38,874 nucleotides of DNA. Source: a virus. The notes under the pieces were generated by a model that saw nothing but the letters and a program-made list of their open reading frames with translations, did not search any database and was not told where the DNA came from. A program made the translations under genes and the position numbers. Below are positions 16,820 through 23,923 of the stretch, piece by piece. The stretch covers positions 1 through 38,874 of IMG/VR virus record IMGVR_UViG_3300037189_010603; one strand, written 5' to 3'. Every line of letters begins with the position of its first letter. Position 1 is the first letter of the stretch.

Positions 16820-19800
16820 ATTTGACGATCCTCAGGTTCTGACTGCTATTAACAATGCCGAGCGTGAGAATGGAATTCCCCCGGGGTTGATGCAGTCGCT
16901 TGTCGTAAATGGCGAACGCAGTAACTCTAACCAAGTATCACCGGCCGGTGCACGAACTGTGTTCCAAGTTATCCCTGCTACGCGCAATGCATTGAAGCAA
17001 AAATACGGTGTTGACGCCTATAGTCCTGATCTTAACGAACAAGCACGGGCGTCTGCTCTTGTGGTTAAAGAGGGTCTTGATCGAAACAAGGGCAATCCTG
17101 CTGCCGCTGTAGCAGAATATCACGGTGGTACGAACCCTCGTAACCATGGACCAATAACCAACGCATACACCAAGCGAGTCATTGGTGGTTTTGAAGGTGG
17201 ACAAATGGTATCAGCTGACAAACCTAATGATCCCTTCGATGATATTGTCGCTGAGTTTTCAAGTGGTGACGGTAGCAAGGGACCATTACCAGACAGTAGC
17301 CCTAAGGCTTCCGCTCCTTCTGAAGACCCATTCGATCAGATTGTTGCCGAATATAGCAATGGTGGCACACAATCATCCTCACCTAGTAGACAACAACCTC
17401 AATCTGCCCCAGAACAAAAACAAGATCCTAGTTTCCTTGAGAACGTAGGGACGACTCTCTATAACGTCCCCGGAAGTGCCGCTAGGTTTGCTGGTGATAC
17501 CTATCAGGGTATAGCACAGGCTATCCAGAGTCCCGTTCAAACTGCAAAAGCAGCATACGTCGCTGCTGGTAAACTTGGTGATTACGTTGGTATTCCAGCG
17601 GGTGAGGATCAACCAACGAACGTAACAAATTCACCCCTCGTGCAAGATGTGACTGCTGCCGCTAATGACCCTAAGGGAACAATCGAAGCAGCCGGTCGTC
17701 AACTGCGCGATGACCCTGTCCGAACCATTGCTACAGTCGCTCCAGTCTTAACTCCTTTAAAAGGGGTTACAGCCACTGGAGCTCTAGGTGCTACAGCTCG
17801 TGGCGTCGGTAAACTGGCAGGTGCTGCTGACATGCTGACTAACACCGCTGTCATGAAGCCCGTCGAGCTTGCTGGTCGTGGTCTAGTAGGAGGAGCAAAG
17901 ACACTAGCCCAGCTTGCAGTAGTACCTAAGCAAGGTGGCGGGTACATTAACGAGCTTGGTAACTCGACCAACGCAGCTCAAATATCGAACGCTTTGAAAG
18001 CTGAAGCACGGTCGAACGTACCAGGATATCGTAGAACGGTAGAAGACATTGCTCCAGAGGTAGCACCTTTTCAACGTAAGACGATCCCGTCGAAGCAGAG
18101 ACTTGAGCTGGATCAAGCCAATGACATGGCTTTAACCAGCAACGTTGATCGAGGAATTGAGTCTTCCCAGTCACTGAAAGACCAACGCTTTGCTGAAACT
18201 TCTCCGTTGTATAAGCAAGCTGATAATGCAACCGTTGATGTTTCTAACAAAGATCTTTACATCAATTCTCAGCAATTCCCTGATGTTTATGGTAAGTCAA
18301 AAACAGACATTAATAACGGCCGTAGATCCTTAGCAAAGGGACAAGAACCACTCCCGTCTACGTTTGGTGGAACGGTAGAAGCAGATACTCTATTGGCGCA
18401 GCAAGGTAGCGATCTTGCGCAAGCTCAAACCAAGCTGGATAGAGCAACAGAGCGTTTACAAGCAGGTAACCTGACGCCTGAGCAACGCGCTGTTATCGAA
18501 GCCGATGTTAATTTGAACAAAAACATCGTAGAGAAACTGCAAGCCGACATTGACAAACGTCAGCAGGTTTTAGCTGGTAGCAAAACTGCTGATTTGAACC
18601 CTGACGAAATTAAGCGTCAAGCCGCTATAGCTAAGATCGAGCAGGAACGCAAAAGAACTGAAGCTCTTACAGCATCACAAAAACCAGAGCTGACAAACAA
18701 CAAACTTGCAACTTCTGTTAGTGTAAATCAAGCCAAGTCGGCATTGATCCAAGATCGTCTTAATAAATCAAAAGGAAAGAACCAATTAACAGACGATTAT
18801 CTGCGAGCACAACTCGAAGACCTTGGTGCTAGTTCAGCCGCAAAAACTGGCACGATTGCTGACTCAAACACTGCCAACAAACTTGGGGTTCCTGACGCTA
18901 AAGCAAAAGTTAATGCTCTTGCATCAGCTGACAAAGCGTCGAAAATCCAAGGGTTTGAAGAGAATAGTGCTGTTAAAGGTACGAATAAAGATCGTCTTGC
19001 CTCTCGTATTCAATTTGATACGGATCGACTTGCATTGATGAAAGCTCAGATTGCCGAGAAAGAAGCTAAACTGAACTCTGGTATGTCCGCCGCTGACAAG
19101 GCTGCTGCTGATGCCGAGATTGCTGGTAATCAGACCAAGGTGAAGGAACTACAAGACAAAATAGATCAAACTCTTGGCTTGCCCACCCTTGACGATGTAA
19201 CTAAAATGAAAGGTAACGAGATTAATCAACACATTAAAAATCTTAACACCAAGATATACGGAAGCAAACAGATCGGTGGTGAGGTTGCCTTAGATCGCAG
19301 TGGTGGAGAGTTTAAAGCCTTGACCAAACATCTCCGCCGAGTGGAGGCATGGCGGGATAAAGTACTTCCAACTTTTAAACAAGCGGATGAAATCTTTGCA
19401 AAATATTCCAAAGATATTAACCGTTCAGCAGTCATGGAGAAGTTTAAAGAAAAACTTGCACCACTGCTAGATGGGGATTCTGTCAATGTCAGAGCATTTG
19501 CAACTGCTTTCGATAACCCAAGTAAGATCATTGATGAGGTGTTAGAAGCTAGCTACAACAACAAAAAGATCTCTGGCGAACGTCGCTTAGACAGCATCAT
19601 CACACCCGAAGATAAACAACGCTTGGTTGACGTTCTCGATGAACTGAACCGCCGCAATAAGGCCGACTCGTATGCACGTACCAGAGCGGAGTTACCAGAA
19701 GGTAAGATCCCAGGGGGTAACGTAACTACTACAGCTAATAGCCGAGCTGCTGTCGAGGTGGGTAACAAGGCATTAGCGTACATCAAGAACGTCTTTAGTA

Positions 19801-20030
19801 GTGAGTATCTCAAGCAAGCTGGATTTGACTTGCAAGACCCTGCTAAGTTTGCCGCACAACTTGATAAAGCACTACCAACTTACCGAGCCGTCGAAAAGAC
19901 TGAAAACGCATTAAGAGGAGCGGGTAACGTTATCTCTACAGTTGGCCGCAAAACACCACTTTTCAGAGAGATAGAACCAACCAGAAACAACATCGTCAAC
20001 AACTTGCGGAATTGGCTAACTGGTATATAA
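16806..20030 (+). CDS. DNA ejection protein 3 with N-terminal lytic transglycosylase domain
   Basis: A 1074-residue protein. Residues about 10-115 look like a soluble lytic transglycosylase (SLT) domain: Glu37 in LVVNGERSNS is the candidate catalytic acid, followed by VSPAGARTVFQVIPATR and by AVAEYHGGT near residue 105, all standard SLT positions. It should cut peptidoglycan locally so that DNA can pass the wall. After a Ser/Pro/Gln-rich linker repeating a DPFDxIVAE motif (about 142-185), the rest is long and mainly helical, with coiled-coil stretches around residues 530-760. The design resembles T7 gp16 more than P22 gp16, although the setting is P22-like. No frameshift was seen. Confidence 0.82.
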   Translation: MPVTRFDDPQVLTAINNAERENGIPPGLMQSLVVNGERSNSNQVSPAGARTVFQVIPATRNALKQKYGVDAYSPDLNEQARASALVVKEGLDRNKGNPAAAVAEYHGGTNPRNHGPITNAYTKRVIGGFEGGQMVSADKPNDPFDDIVAEFSSGDGSKGPLPDSSPKASAPSEDPFDQIVAEYSNGGTQSSSPSRQQPQSAPEQKQDPSFLENVGTTLYNVPGSAARFAGDTYQGIAQAIQSPVQTAKAAYVAAGKLGDYVGIPAGEDQPTNVTNSPLVQDVTAAANDPKGTIEAAGRQLRDDPVRTIATVAPVLTPLKGVTATGALGATARGVGKLAGAADMLTNTAVMKPVELAGRGLVGGAKTLAQLAVVPKQGGGYINELGNSTNAAQISNALKAEARSNVPGYRRTVEDIAPEVAPFQRKTIPSKQRLELDQANDMALTSNVDRGIESSQSLKDQRFAETSPLYKQADNATVDVSNKDLYINSQQFPDVYGKSKTDINNGRRSLAKGQEPLPSTFGGTVEADTLLAQQGSDLAQAQTKLDRATERLQAGNLTPEQRAVIEADVNLNKNIVEKLQADIDKRQQVLAGSKTADLNPDEIKRQAAIAKIEQERKRTEALTASQKPELTNNKLATSVSVNQAKSALIQDRLNKSKGKNQLTDDYLRAQLEDLGASSAAKTGTIADSNTANKLGVPDAKAKVNALASADKASKIQGFEENSAVKGTNKDRLASRIQFDTDRLALMKAQIAEKEAKLNSGMSAADKAAADAEIAGNQTKVKELQDKIDQTLGLPTLDDVTKMKGNEINQHIKNLNTKIYGSKQIGGEVALDRSGGEFKALTKHLRRVEAWRDKVLPTFKQADEIFAKYSKDINRSAVMEKFKEKLAPLLDGDSVNVRAFATAFDNPSKIIDEVLEASYNNKKISGERRLDSIITPEDKQRLVDVLDELNRRNKADSYARTRAELPEGKIPGGNVTTTANSRAAVEVGNKALAYIKNVFSSEYLKQAGFDLQDPAKFAAQLDKALPTYRAVEKTENALRGAGNVISTVGRKTPLFREIEPTRNNIVNNLRNWLTGI

Positions 20031-20073
20031 CTTATGGTTGTAATATATATCTTTGAACGGTAATCTGTATGCT
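20031..20073 (+). promoter_or_regulatory. Short gap before the lysis cassette
   Basis: This AT-rich gap contains GGTTGTAATATATATC, which shares the core TTGTAAT with the operator-like sites at 148-158 and 38676-38686. It could carry a weak promoter or regulator site for the lysis genes. No convincing -35/-10 pair was found. Confidence 0.25.
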
Positions 20074-20397
20074 ATGCCAGCGGAGGTGTTTGAGATTAAG
20101 TATATCATCGGTATGCCCTCCGATGCTGTGTTATACGGTTTGTTCGGAGCGTTAATAATGGTCGCCCGTTCTCCGCGCACCACAAGGGCGGAGGCGTTTA
20201 GTAAGATCTTATCCAGTGTTTTGATAGCTGGTGTGGGTTCCGATTTACTGCTTGACTTGCTTATCTATAACTTTAATCTGTTTACTCATACACCAGTCGG
20301 GACAATCAGGAAGGCGTGTGCTTTGTTTTTAGGTGGATGTTGGCCGACCTTGGTCGGTATAGCTTTCGACAAACTTAAAAACTGGAGAAAATCGTGA
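20074..20397 (+). CDS. Small membrane protein, possible holin or antiholin
   Basis: A 107-residue protein with about three predicted membrane helices: SDAVLYGLFGALIMVA, then VLIAGVGSDLLLDLLIYNF, and ACALFLGGCWPTLVGIAF. It ends in a basic tail (KLKNWRKS). It opens a group of three small membrane-protein genes around the endolysin. The ATG at 20074 was chosen; a TTG at 20053 is in frame, and neither has a good Shine-Dalgarno sequence. Size, helix number and position fit a class I holin or an antiholin, but sequence gives no family match I can name. Confidence 0.6.
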   Translation: MPAEVFEIKYIIGMPSDAVLYGLFGALIMVARSPRTTRAEAFSKILSSVLIAGVGSDLLLDLLIYNFNLFTHTPVGTIRKACALFLGGCWPTLVGIAFDKLKNWRKS

Positions 20398-20660
20398 TTT
20401 TGCTAAATGAAGTTGTTGGGATTGGTGCATTTATACATAGTGTTTGCGTGTGCAATAACCTTGACCCAAAGGAAAACACCGCAATTTCACTGTCTCATGC
20501 ACTGGTCGCAACAGCTTCGTTTGCAATCTTTTTTAAAATGTACTACGTTAGCGCATTGCTATGGGGACTATCTCAAATACTACTAGGTTTTGTTGACTTA
20601 GCAAAGGAGACAGTGCGTGCAGACATCACAAAAAGGAATCGACCTCATCAAGACGTATGA
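20394..20660 (+). CDS. Small membrane protein overlapping the endolysin gene
   Basis: An 88-residue protein with two or three hydrophobic segments (VVGIGAFIHSVCVC; LVATASFAIFFKMYYVSALL, then WGLSQILLGF). It starts with GTG, overlapping the previous stop by four bases (GTGA), and has GGAG upstream. Its 3' end overlaps the endolysin start by 44 bases. It belongs to the lysis cassette and may be a second holin-like protein or a modulator of holin timing. No family was recognised. Confidence 0.6.
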   Translation: MILLNEVVGIGAFIHSVCVCNNLDPKENTAISLSHALVATASFAIFFKMYYVSALLWGLSQILLGFVDLAKETVRADITKRNRPHQDV

Positions 20661-21063
20661 AGGTTTTTCAGAAAAACCTTACCTTTGTCCAGCAGGTGTC
20701 CCTACCATCGGATACGGTAGCACTTACTACGACAACGACGAACCTGTAGCGATGGATGACCCTGTCATCAGCAAAAAATATGCCGATAGTTTGCTGAAGA
20801 TTATGCTTCGTAAATACGAAAAGGGTGTTCTTAACGCTGTCACCGTAGCACTGACTCAAAACCAATTCGATGCGTTAGTGTCATTTGCTTACAACCTCGG
20901 AGTCGGTCAACTTCGTGGAAGCACTTTGCTCAATAAGTTGAACAAAGGTGACATCAAAGGTGCTGCTTTTGAATTTGACAAATGGGTACATGGAGGCGGT
21001 AAAGTGCTGCCTGGACTTGTTAAACGCCGTGCAGCCGAGAGAGCTTTGTTTTTATCTCAATGA
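20617..21063 (+). CDS. Endolysin, GH24 (T4/P22-type lysozyme)
   Basis: A 148-residue lysozyme that cuts the glycan strands of peptidoglycan at lysis. The catalytic Glu15 lies in LIKTYEGF, and the TIGYG motif follows at residues 30-34. The position that is often Asp in this family is Cys24 (YLCPAGVPTIGYG), a natural variant also seen in other phage lysozymes. FDALVSFAYNLGVG and the C-terminal KRRAAERALFL are typical. There is no signal peptide or signal-anchor helix, so release must depend on a holin. The GTG start at 20617 has AAAGGAGA 7-8 bases upstream. Confidence 0.93.
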   Translation: MQTSQKGIDLIKTYEGFSEKPYLCPAGVPTIGYGSTYYDNDEPVAMDDPVISKKYADSLLKIMLRKYEKGVLNAVTVALTQNQFDALVSFAYNLGVGQLRGSTLLNKLNKGDIKGAAFEFDKWVHGGGKVLPGLVKRRAAERALFLSQ

Positions 21064-21078
21064 ATGGAGGTGGTAACA

Positions 21079-21117
21079 ATGAAACCGACTAAAAAACCCA
21101 AACCCAAAGGCTGCTAA
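21079..21117 (+). CDS. Twelve-residue Lys/Pro-rich leader peptide ORF
   Basis: ATG at 21079 with a strong Shine-Dalgarno sequence (GGAGG), encoding MKPTKKPKPKGC, then TAA overlapping the ATG of the next gene (TAATG at 21115-21119). The next gene has no ribosome-binding site of its own, so translation of this micro-ORF probably feeds ribosomes to it. The Lys/Pro run may slow ribosomes and tune expression of the membrane protein. It may be functional only as a coupling device. Confidence 0.5.
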   Translation: MKPTKKPKPKGC

Positions 21118-21536
21118 TGCTCGGACTCGATGATATCATCGGTGGTGTGGTTCAGGTGGTGAACAAGTTCATCCCTGACCCACAAGCACAAGCTCAGATG
21201 CAGCTTGAACTTGCTAAACTTAAGCAGGCTGATGATTTCAAACAGATTGATGCTGCTTTGCAAATGGCACAGCAGCAGACGGAGATTAACAAGGAAGAAG
21301 CACAAAGCTCCAACTGGTTTGTATCATCTTGGCGTCCTGCGTGTGGGTGGGTGTGCGCCGTTGCGTTTGGTTACCATTACGTCGTCCAACCATGTTTAGC
21401 GTTTGGCTTATCGACGTTTGGTGTCCAAGTCACACTTCCTCAGTTTAACATGGACACGCTGATGACCCTGCTGATGGGCATGTTAGGTCTTGGTGGTATG
21501 CGTAGCTTCGATAAGGTGAAGGGGACGAGTAAATAA
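21117..21536 (+). CDS. Holin-like protein, three-transmembrane GTA type
   Basis: A 139-residue protein with an N-terminal amphipathic segment (DIIGGVVQVVNKFIPDPQAQ), a helical Gln-rich region, then the conserved block SSWRPACGWVCAVAFGYHYV and, near the end, TLMTLLMGMLGLGGMRSFDK. This order matches the 3TM holin family found in gene transfer agents and phages. It should form or regulate the inner-membrane hole at lysis. It is the last late gene. Its 3' end overlaps the convergent - strand gene at 21483-21722 by 54 bases, and no terminator was found between them. Confidence 0.82.
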   Translation: MLGLDDIIGGVVQVVNKFIPDPQAQAQMQLELAKLKQADDFKQIDAALQMAQQQTEINKEEAQSSNWFVSSWRPACGWVCAVAFGYHYVVQPCLAFGLSTFGVQVTLPQFNMDTLMTLLMGMLGLGGMRSFDKVKGTSK

Positions 21537-21722
21537 TGACCAACCGTTATTCTTAGAGACATTGTCGATTTGTAAATGTTCCTCTATATCTATTGTTATT
21601 ATTATTTTCTCTTTAGGTTTATACTTACCGTATAAAATCGCACCGTTTGGAACAACCAATTTCCAAATTTTATTTTTGTTAGTCCAATGATAAACCAAAT
21701 CACCAATTTTAAAGTCATCCAT
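21483..21722 (-). CDS. Small protein at the end of the replication operon, unknown
   Basis: A 79-residue protein beginning MDDFKIGDLVYHWTNKNKIW. The opening resembles small SH3/KOW-like barrel proteins (GDLVYxW), but I cannot assign a family. Its start overlaps the helicase stop by eight bases, with GGAGAATG upstream, so it is co-translated as the last gene of the leftward operon. The last 18 codons are antisense to the holin-like gene. That overlap lowers confidence in the C-terminus but the start context is good. Confidence 0.6.
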   Translation of the reverse strand: MDDFKIGDLVYHWTNKNKIWKLVVPNGAILYGKYKPKEKIIITIDIEEHLQIDNVSKNNGWSLFTRPLHLIEATHTTKT

Positions 21723-23613
21723 ACTTCATTCTCCGATACTCTCCGATTGCTTTTCTTAGTGAATTTTCACCAGCGGCTTTTTCGTCCAGAGCCATTGCCT
21801 GTGCTTGGTCTAACGTATCCTTGGTGAAAATTCGATGGCATACTACTGGTTTCTTTTGCCCCTGCCGTCGTATCCGTGCATTGAACTGGCTGTATAGGTC
21901 GAGTGACCATGTCAGACCAAACCACACAAGGATGAACCCTGTTTTCTGTAGCCCATCAATCCCGTGCCCCATGGAATTATGTGAAATAAACATCTCGCCT
22001 TCCTTATTACGTATTAAGAACCTGTTTCGTGGTCCACAGTTAACAAGGTCATAGACATGCGTCCTTTTCTCTTTTTGACATTCTTCGGTTCCTGACTTTT
22101 CCCCCTCTTTTGACGATTGGACTTTATGGCATTTTGACGTATCAACTCGTGAATCTTGCCACATCGTAAACATTCCACCTCCACAATTGGATGGCGTTTG
22201 CCATTTGTATAAACTTTTTCGCTTGTTTTTCTCAGTATTTTGTACATGTCTGGCTTCCTTCCATTCTCCGTCAACAAGGATCTTATGGTTTGGAGTCATA
22301 GTTATTCCAAACAGCTCGATAGTTTTTTCATACCCTGAATACGAGCAACCATCATGGGTGACGTATTCCACCCCATCAAAAACTTTATCAGTTTGTAGAA
22401 CCTCTGTAATTTTAACCCAGCCTCTTAGTTCAGTTAGAACCTCGGTGTCAGCAGCTAAACACAAAGGGTGCCCGATCATCAAGGGACAGTCACCACTCTG
22501 CCACCGCTTCATGGCGTTGTTCAGTTGTGCGTCGCTCTTGCATGCAGTCAGGTTGATAGGATTGAGTGATTTAAACTTCTTCATGATCCTGTCTGCGTCG
22601 CTTTTGTACGCATAGGAACACAACACTGGGTTACCTTGTGCCGAGTCGATAATGTCCTCCAGTGCATCCAGCTTCAAGTCGTGGATAACGTGGTACTCTG
22701 GTTTACCAGCCTCTAAATACATCGCACCATTAGAGAACTGTAGGCACTTGTTGGTCAACGACGCTTTGTTAAAGATCTCGACGTGGGTCTGTGCATCGAG
22801 CTGAAGGAAAAACTCCTTCTCCATCCCGTCGTAGTCTGCTCGTAGTTCGTCGGGTAGCTCGATCAGCAAGTCGTTAATCACCATGTCAGGTAGCTTATTG
22901 TATTCTTCTGCTGACATCTCTAACGTAATGTCCCCGATCTTTTGCTTGATCTCATCGAGCGAGAAGTTATGCGGCTTTAGCTTGTACCCGTCTTTAGAGA
23001 AATAGTTCTCCAAAAAGTGAGTCTTGTAGACCCCGAGTCGTTGCCCCTTATCGACAACCAAGAACTGCCCATGAAGATCAGGGAAACCGTTTGACGCTGG
23101 TGTCCCAGTCAACCCCGTGATCCAGTCCATCTTGGCCACAATCGGTAACACAGCTTTGCTTCTTTTACTCGTGCTGTTTTTCATCTTCGTCACTTCGTCC
23201 CAGACGATACCGTTGAACGGTAGATCTTTGCCATTGTCGATTAGCTTCTTTTTGACGACGTCGCTCAACCACTTTAGGTTCTCATTGTTAATCAGGTACA
23301 CATTGGCTTTGCGATTGAGTGCCCTAAAGCGCTGGTCTGGTGTACCTGAGATAAGCGAGAACGTAAGGTGTTTCGTCTGTGCCCATTCTAACGCCTGTTG
23401 ACGCCATACGCCCTTTAACGGGCGTAATGGTGCCACGACAAGCACGGACTTCAGCACACCTTGATTGAGAAGATGTGCCACGGTACTCAGGGTTATGATG
23501 GTCTTACCAAGACCCATGTCGAGCCAGAGCATCGTGTAAGGGTTGGTACACTGATGCGCAATTGCACGCTTCTGGTAATCGTGGAGATCACTTGGTTTCA
23601 GTATTTTTGACAC
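21715..23613 (-). CDS. SNF2-family DNA helicase/translocase containing a mini-intein
   Basis: A 632-residue precursor. After intein removal a 470-residue SNF2-type helicase should remain. Visible motifs: Walker A LDMGLGKT (31-38), motif II VWDEV (137-141), motif III LTGTPASN (168-175), motif V GHPL-SMGHGIDGLQ split by the intein after Leu384, and motif VI QFNARIRRQGQ (576-586). In many phages a helicase of this kind follows VRR-NUC, DUF2800 and DUF2815-type genes and works in replication or recombination. It overlaps the nuclease gene by 26 bases. Since the intein breaks motif V, the helicase should be inactive until splicing occurs. Confidence 0.9.
   Translation of the reverse strand: MSKILKPSDLHDYQKRAIAHQCTNPYTMLWLDMGLGKTIITLSTVAHLLNQGVLKSVLVVAPLRPLKGVWRQQALEWAQTKHLTFSLISGTPDQRFRALNRKANVYLINNENLKWLSDVVKKKLIDNGKDLPFNGIVWDEVTKMKNSTSKRSKAVLPIVAKMDWITGLTGTPASNGFPDLHGQFLVVDKGQRLGVYKTHFLENYFSKDGYKLKPHNFSLDEIKQKIGDITLEMSAEEYNKLPDMVINDLLIELPDELRADYDGMEKEFFLQLDAQTHVEIFNKASLTNKCLQFSNGAMYLEAGKPEYHVIHDLKLDALEDIIDSAQGNPVLCSYAYKSDADRIMKKFKSLNPINLTACKSDAQLNNAMKRWQSGDCPLMIGHPLCLAADTEVLTELRGWVKITEVLQTDKVFDGVEYVTHDGCSYSGYEKTIELFGITMTPNHKILVDGEWKEARHVQNTEKNKRKSLYKWQTPSNCGGGMFTMWQDSRVDTSKCHKVQSSKEGEKSGTEECQKEKRTHVYDLVNCGPRNRFLIRNKEGEMFISHNSMGHGIDGLQKTGFILVWFGLTWSLDLYSQFNARIRRQGQKKPVVCHRIFTKDTLDQAQAMALDEKAAGENSLRKAIGEYRRMKYG
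21976..22461 (-). other. Mini-intein inside the SNF2 helicase (162 residues)
   Basis: Helicase residues 385-546. The first residue is Cys in CLAADTEVLTELRGWV (block A). Block B is seen as FGITMTPNHKIL, with the TxNH pattern. Block F is HVYDLVNCGPRNRFLI. Block G is EMFISHN, followed by Ser as the +1 residue. These are the residues needed for protein splicing: Cys1, block-B His, penultimate His, final Asn, Ser+1. No DOD or HNH endonuclease motif is present in the reading frame, so it is a mini-intein. Joining the flanks gives MIGHPL-SMGHGIDG, a normal SNF2 motif V. Confidence 0.9.
22014..22277 (-). other. Out-of-frame CxxC reading frame within the intein
   Basis: An 87-codon ORF in the +1 frame relative to the helicase, lying inside the intein linker. 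Its middle encodes KRHPIVEVECLRCGKIHELI, then a Lys/Arg/Asn-rich stretch. The CxxC (codons at 22161-22172) within a beta-hairpin-like setting resembles zinc-binding DNA-recognition modules found next to HNH endonucleases. It may be a decayed endonuclease part joined by frameshifts, or an overlapping gene. No good ribosome-binding site was found. The functional reading is uncertain. Confidence 0.3.
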
Positions 23614-23914
23614 CAGTCATCCCCTCGTAGACATCTCTTTGTCCATCGACGTTGCGTACAACCTCGGTGTAGAACCCAAGGGCGTGCAGTAGGTTTAGCT
23701 CTCGGACTTGTCCGGGGGTGAGAGTTCCCTTTTCCGATTTGTACTCAACAAAACGTACATACTTTGCAACGGTTTCTCGATCCTCGGAGGGGATACAACC
23801 CAGAATAAGCCGATCAGGAACGGAACGGCGTGACGGAGACGTGAACTTACGGTGCTCAAGACCTAATTCCTTGCATAGTTTACCACCTTTGTCTTCTACC
23901 TTTTTTTCACTCAT
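23588..23914 (-). CDS. VRR-NUC domain nuclease
   Basis: A 108-residue nuclease of the virus-type replication-repair family. The fold's key residues are visible: SVPDRLIL (Asp34), FVEYKSEKG (Glu57, Lys59) and LTPGQVREL with Gln69. In this family the site cuts branched DNA or flaps. I chose the ATG at 23914 because AGGAA lies six to seven bases upstream; the ATG at 23920 is too close to it. It overlaps the helicase by 26 bases and follows the polymerase, the standard place for VRR-NUC genes in phage replication modules. Confidence 0.9.
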   Translation of the reverse strand: MSEKKVEDKGGKLCKELGLEHRKFTSPSRRSVPDRLILGCIPSEDRETVAKYVRFVEYKSEKGTLTPGQVRELNLLHALGFYTEVVRNVDGQRDVYEGMTGVKNTETK

Positions 23915-23923
23915 TGTCATTTC

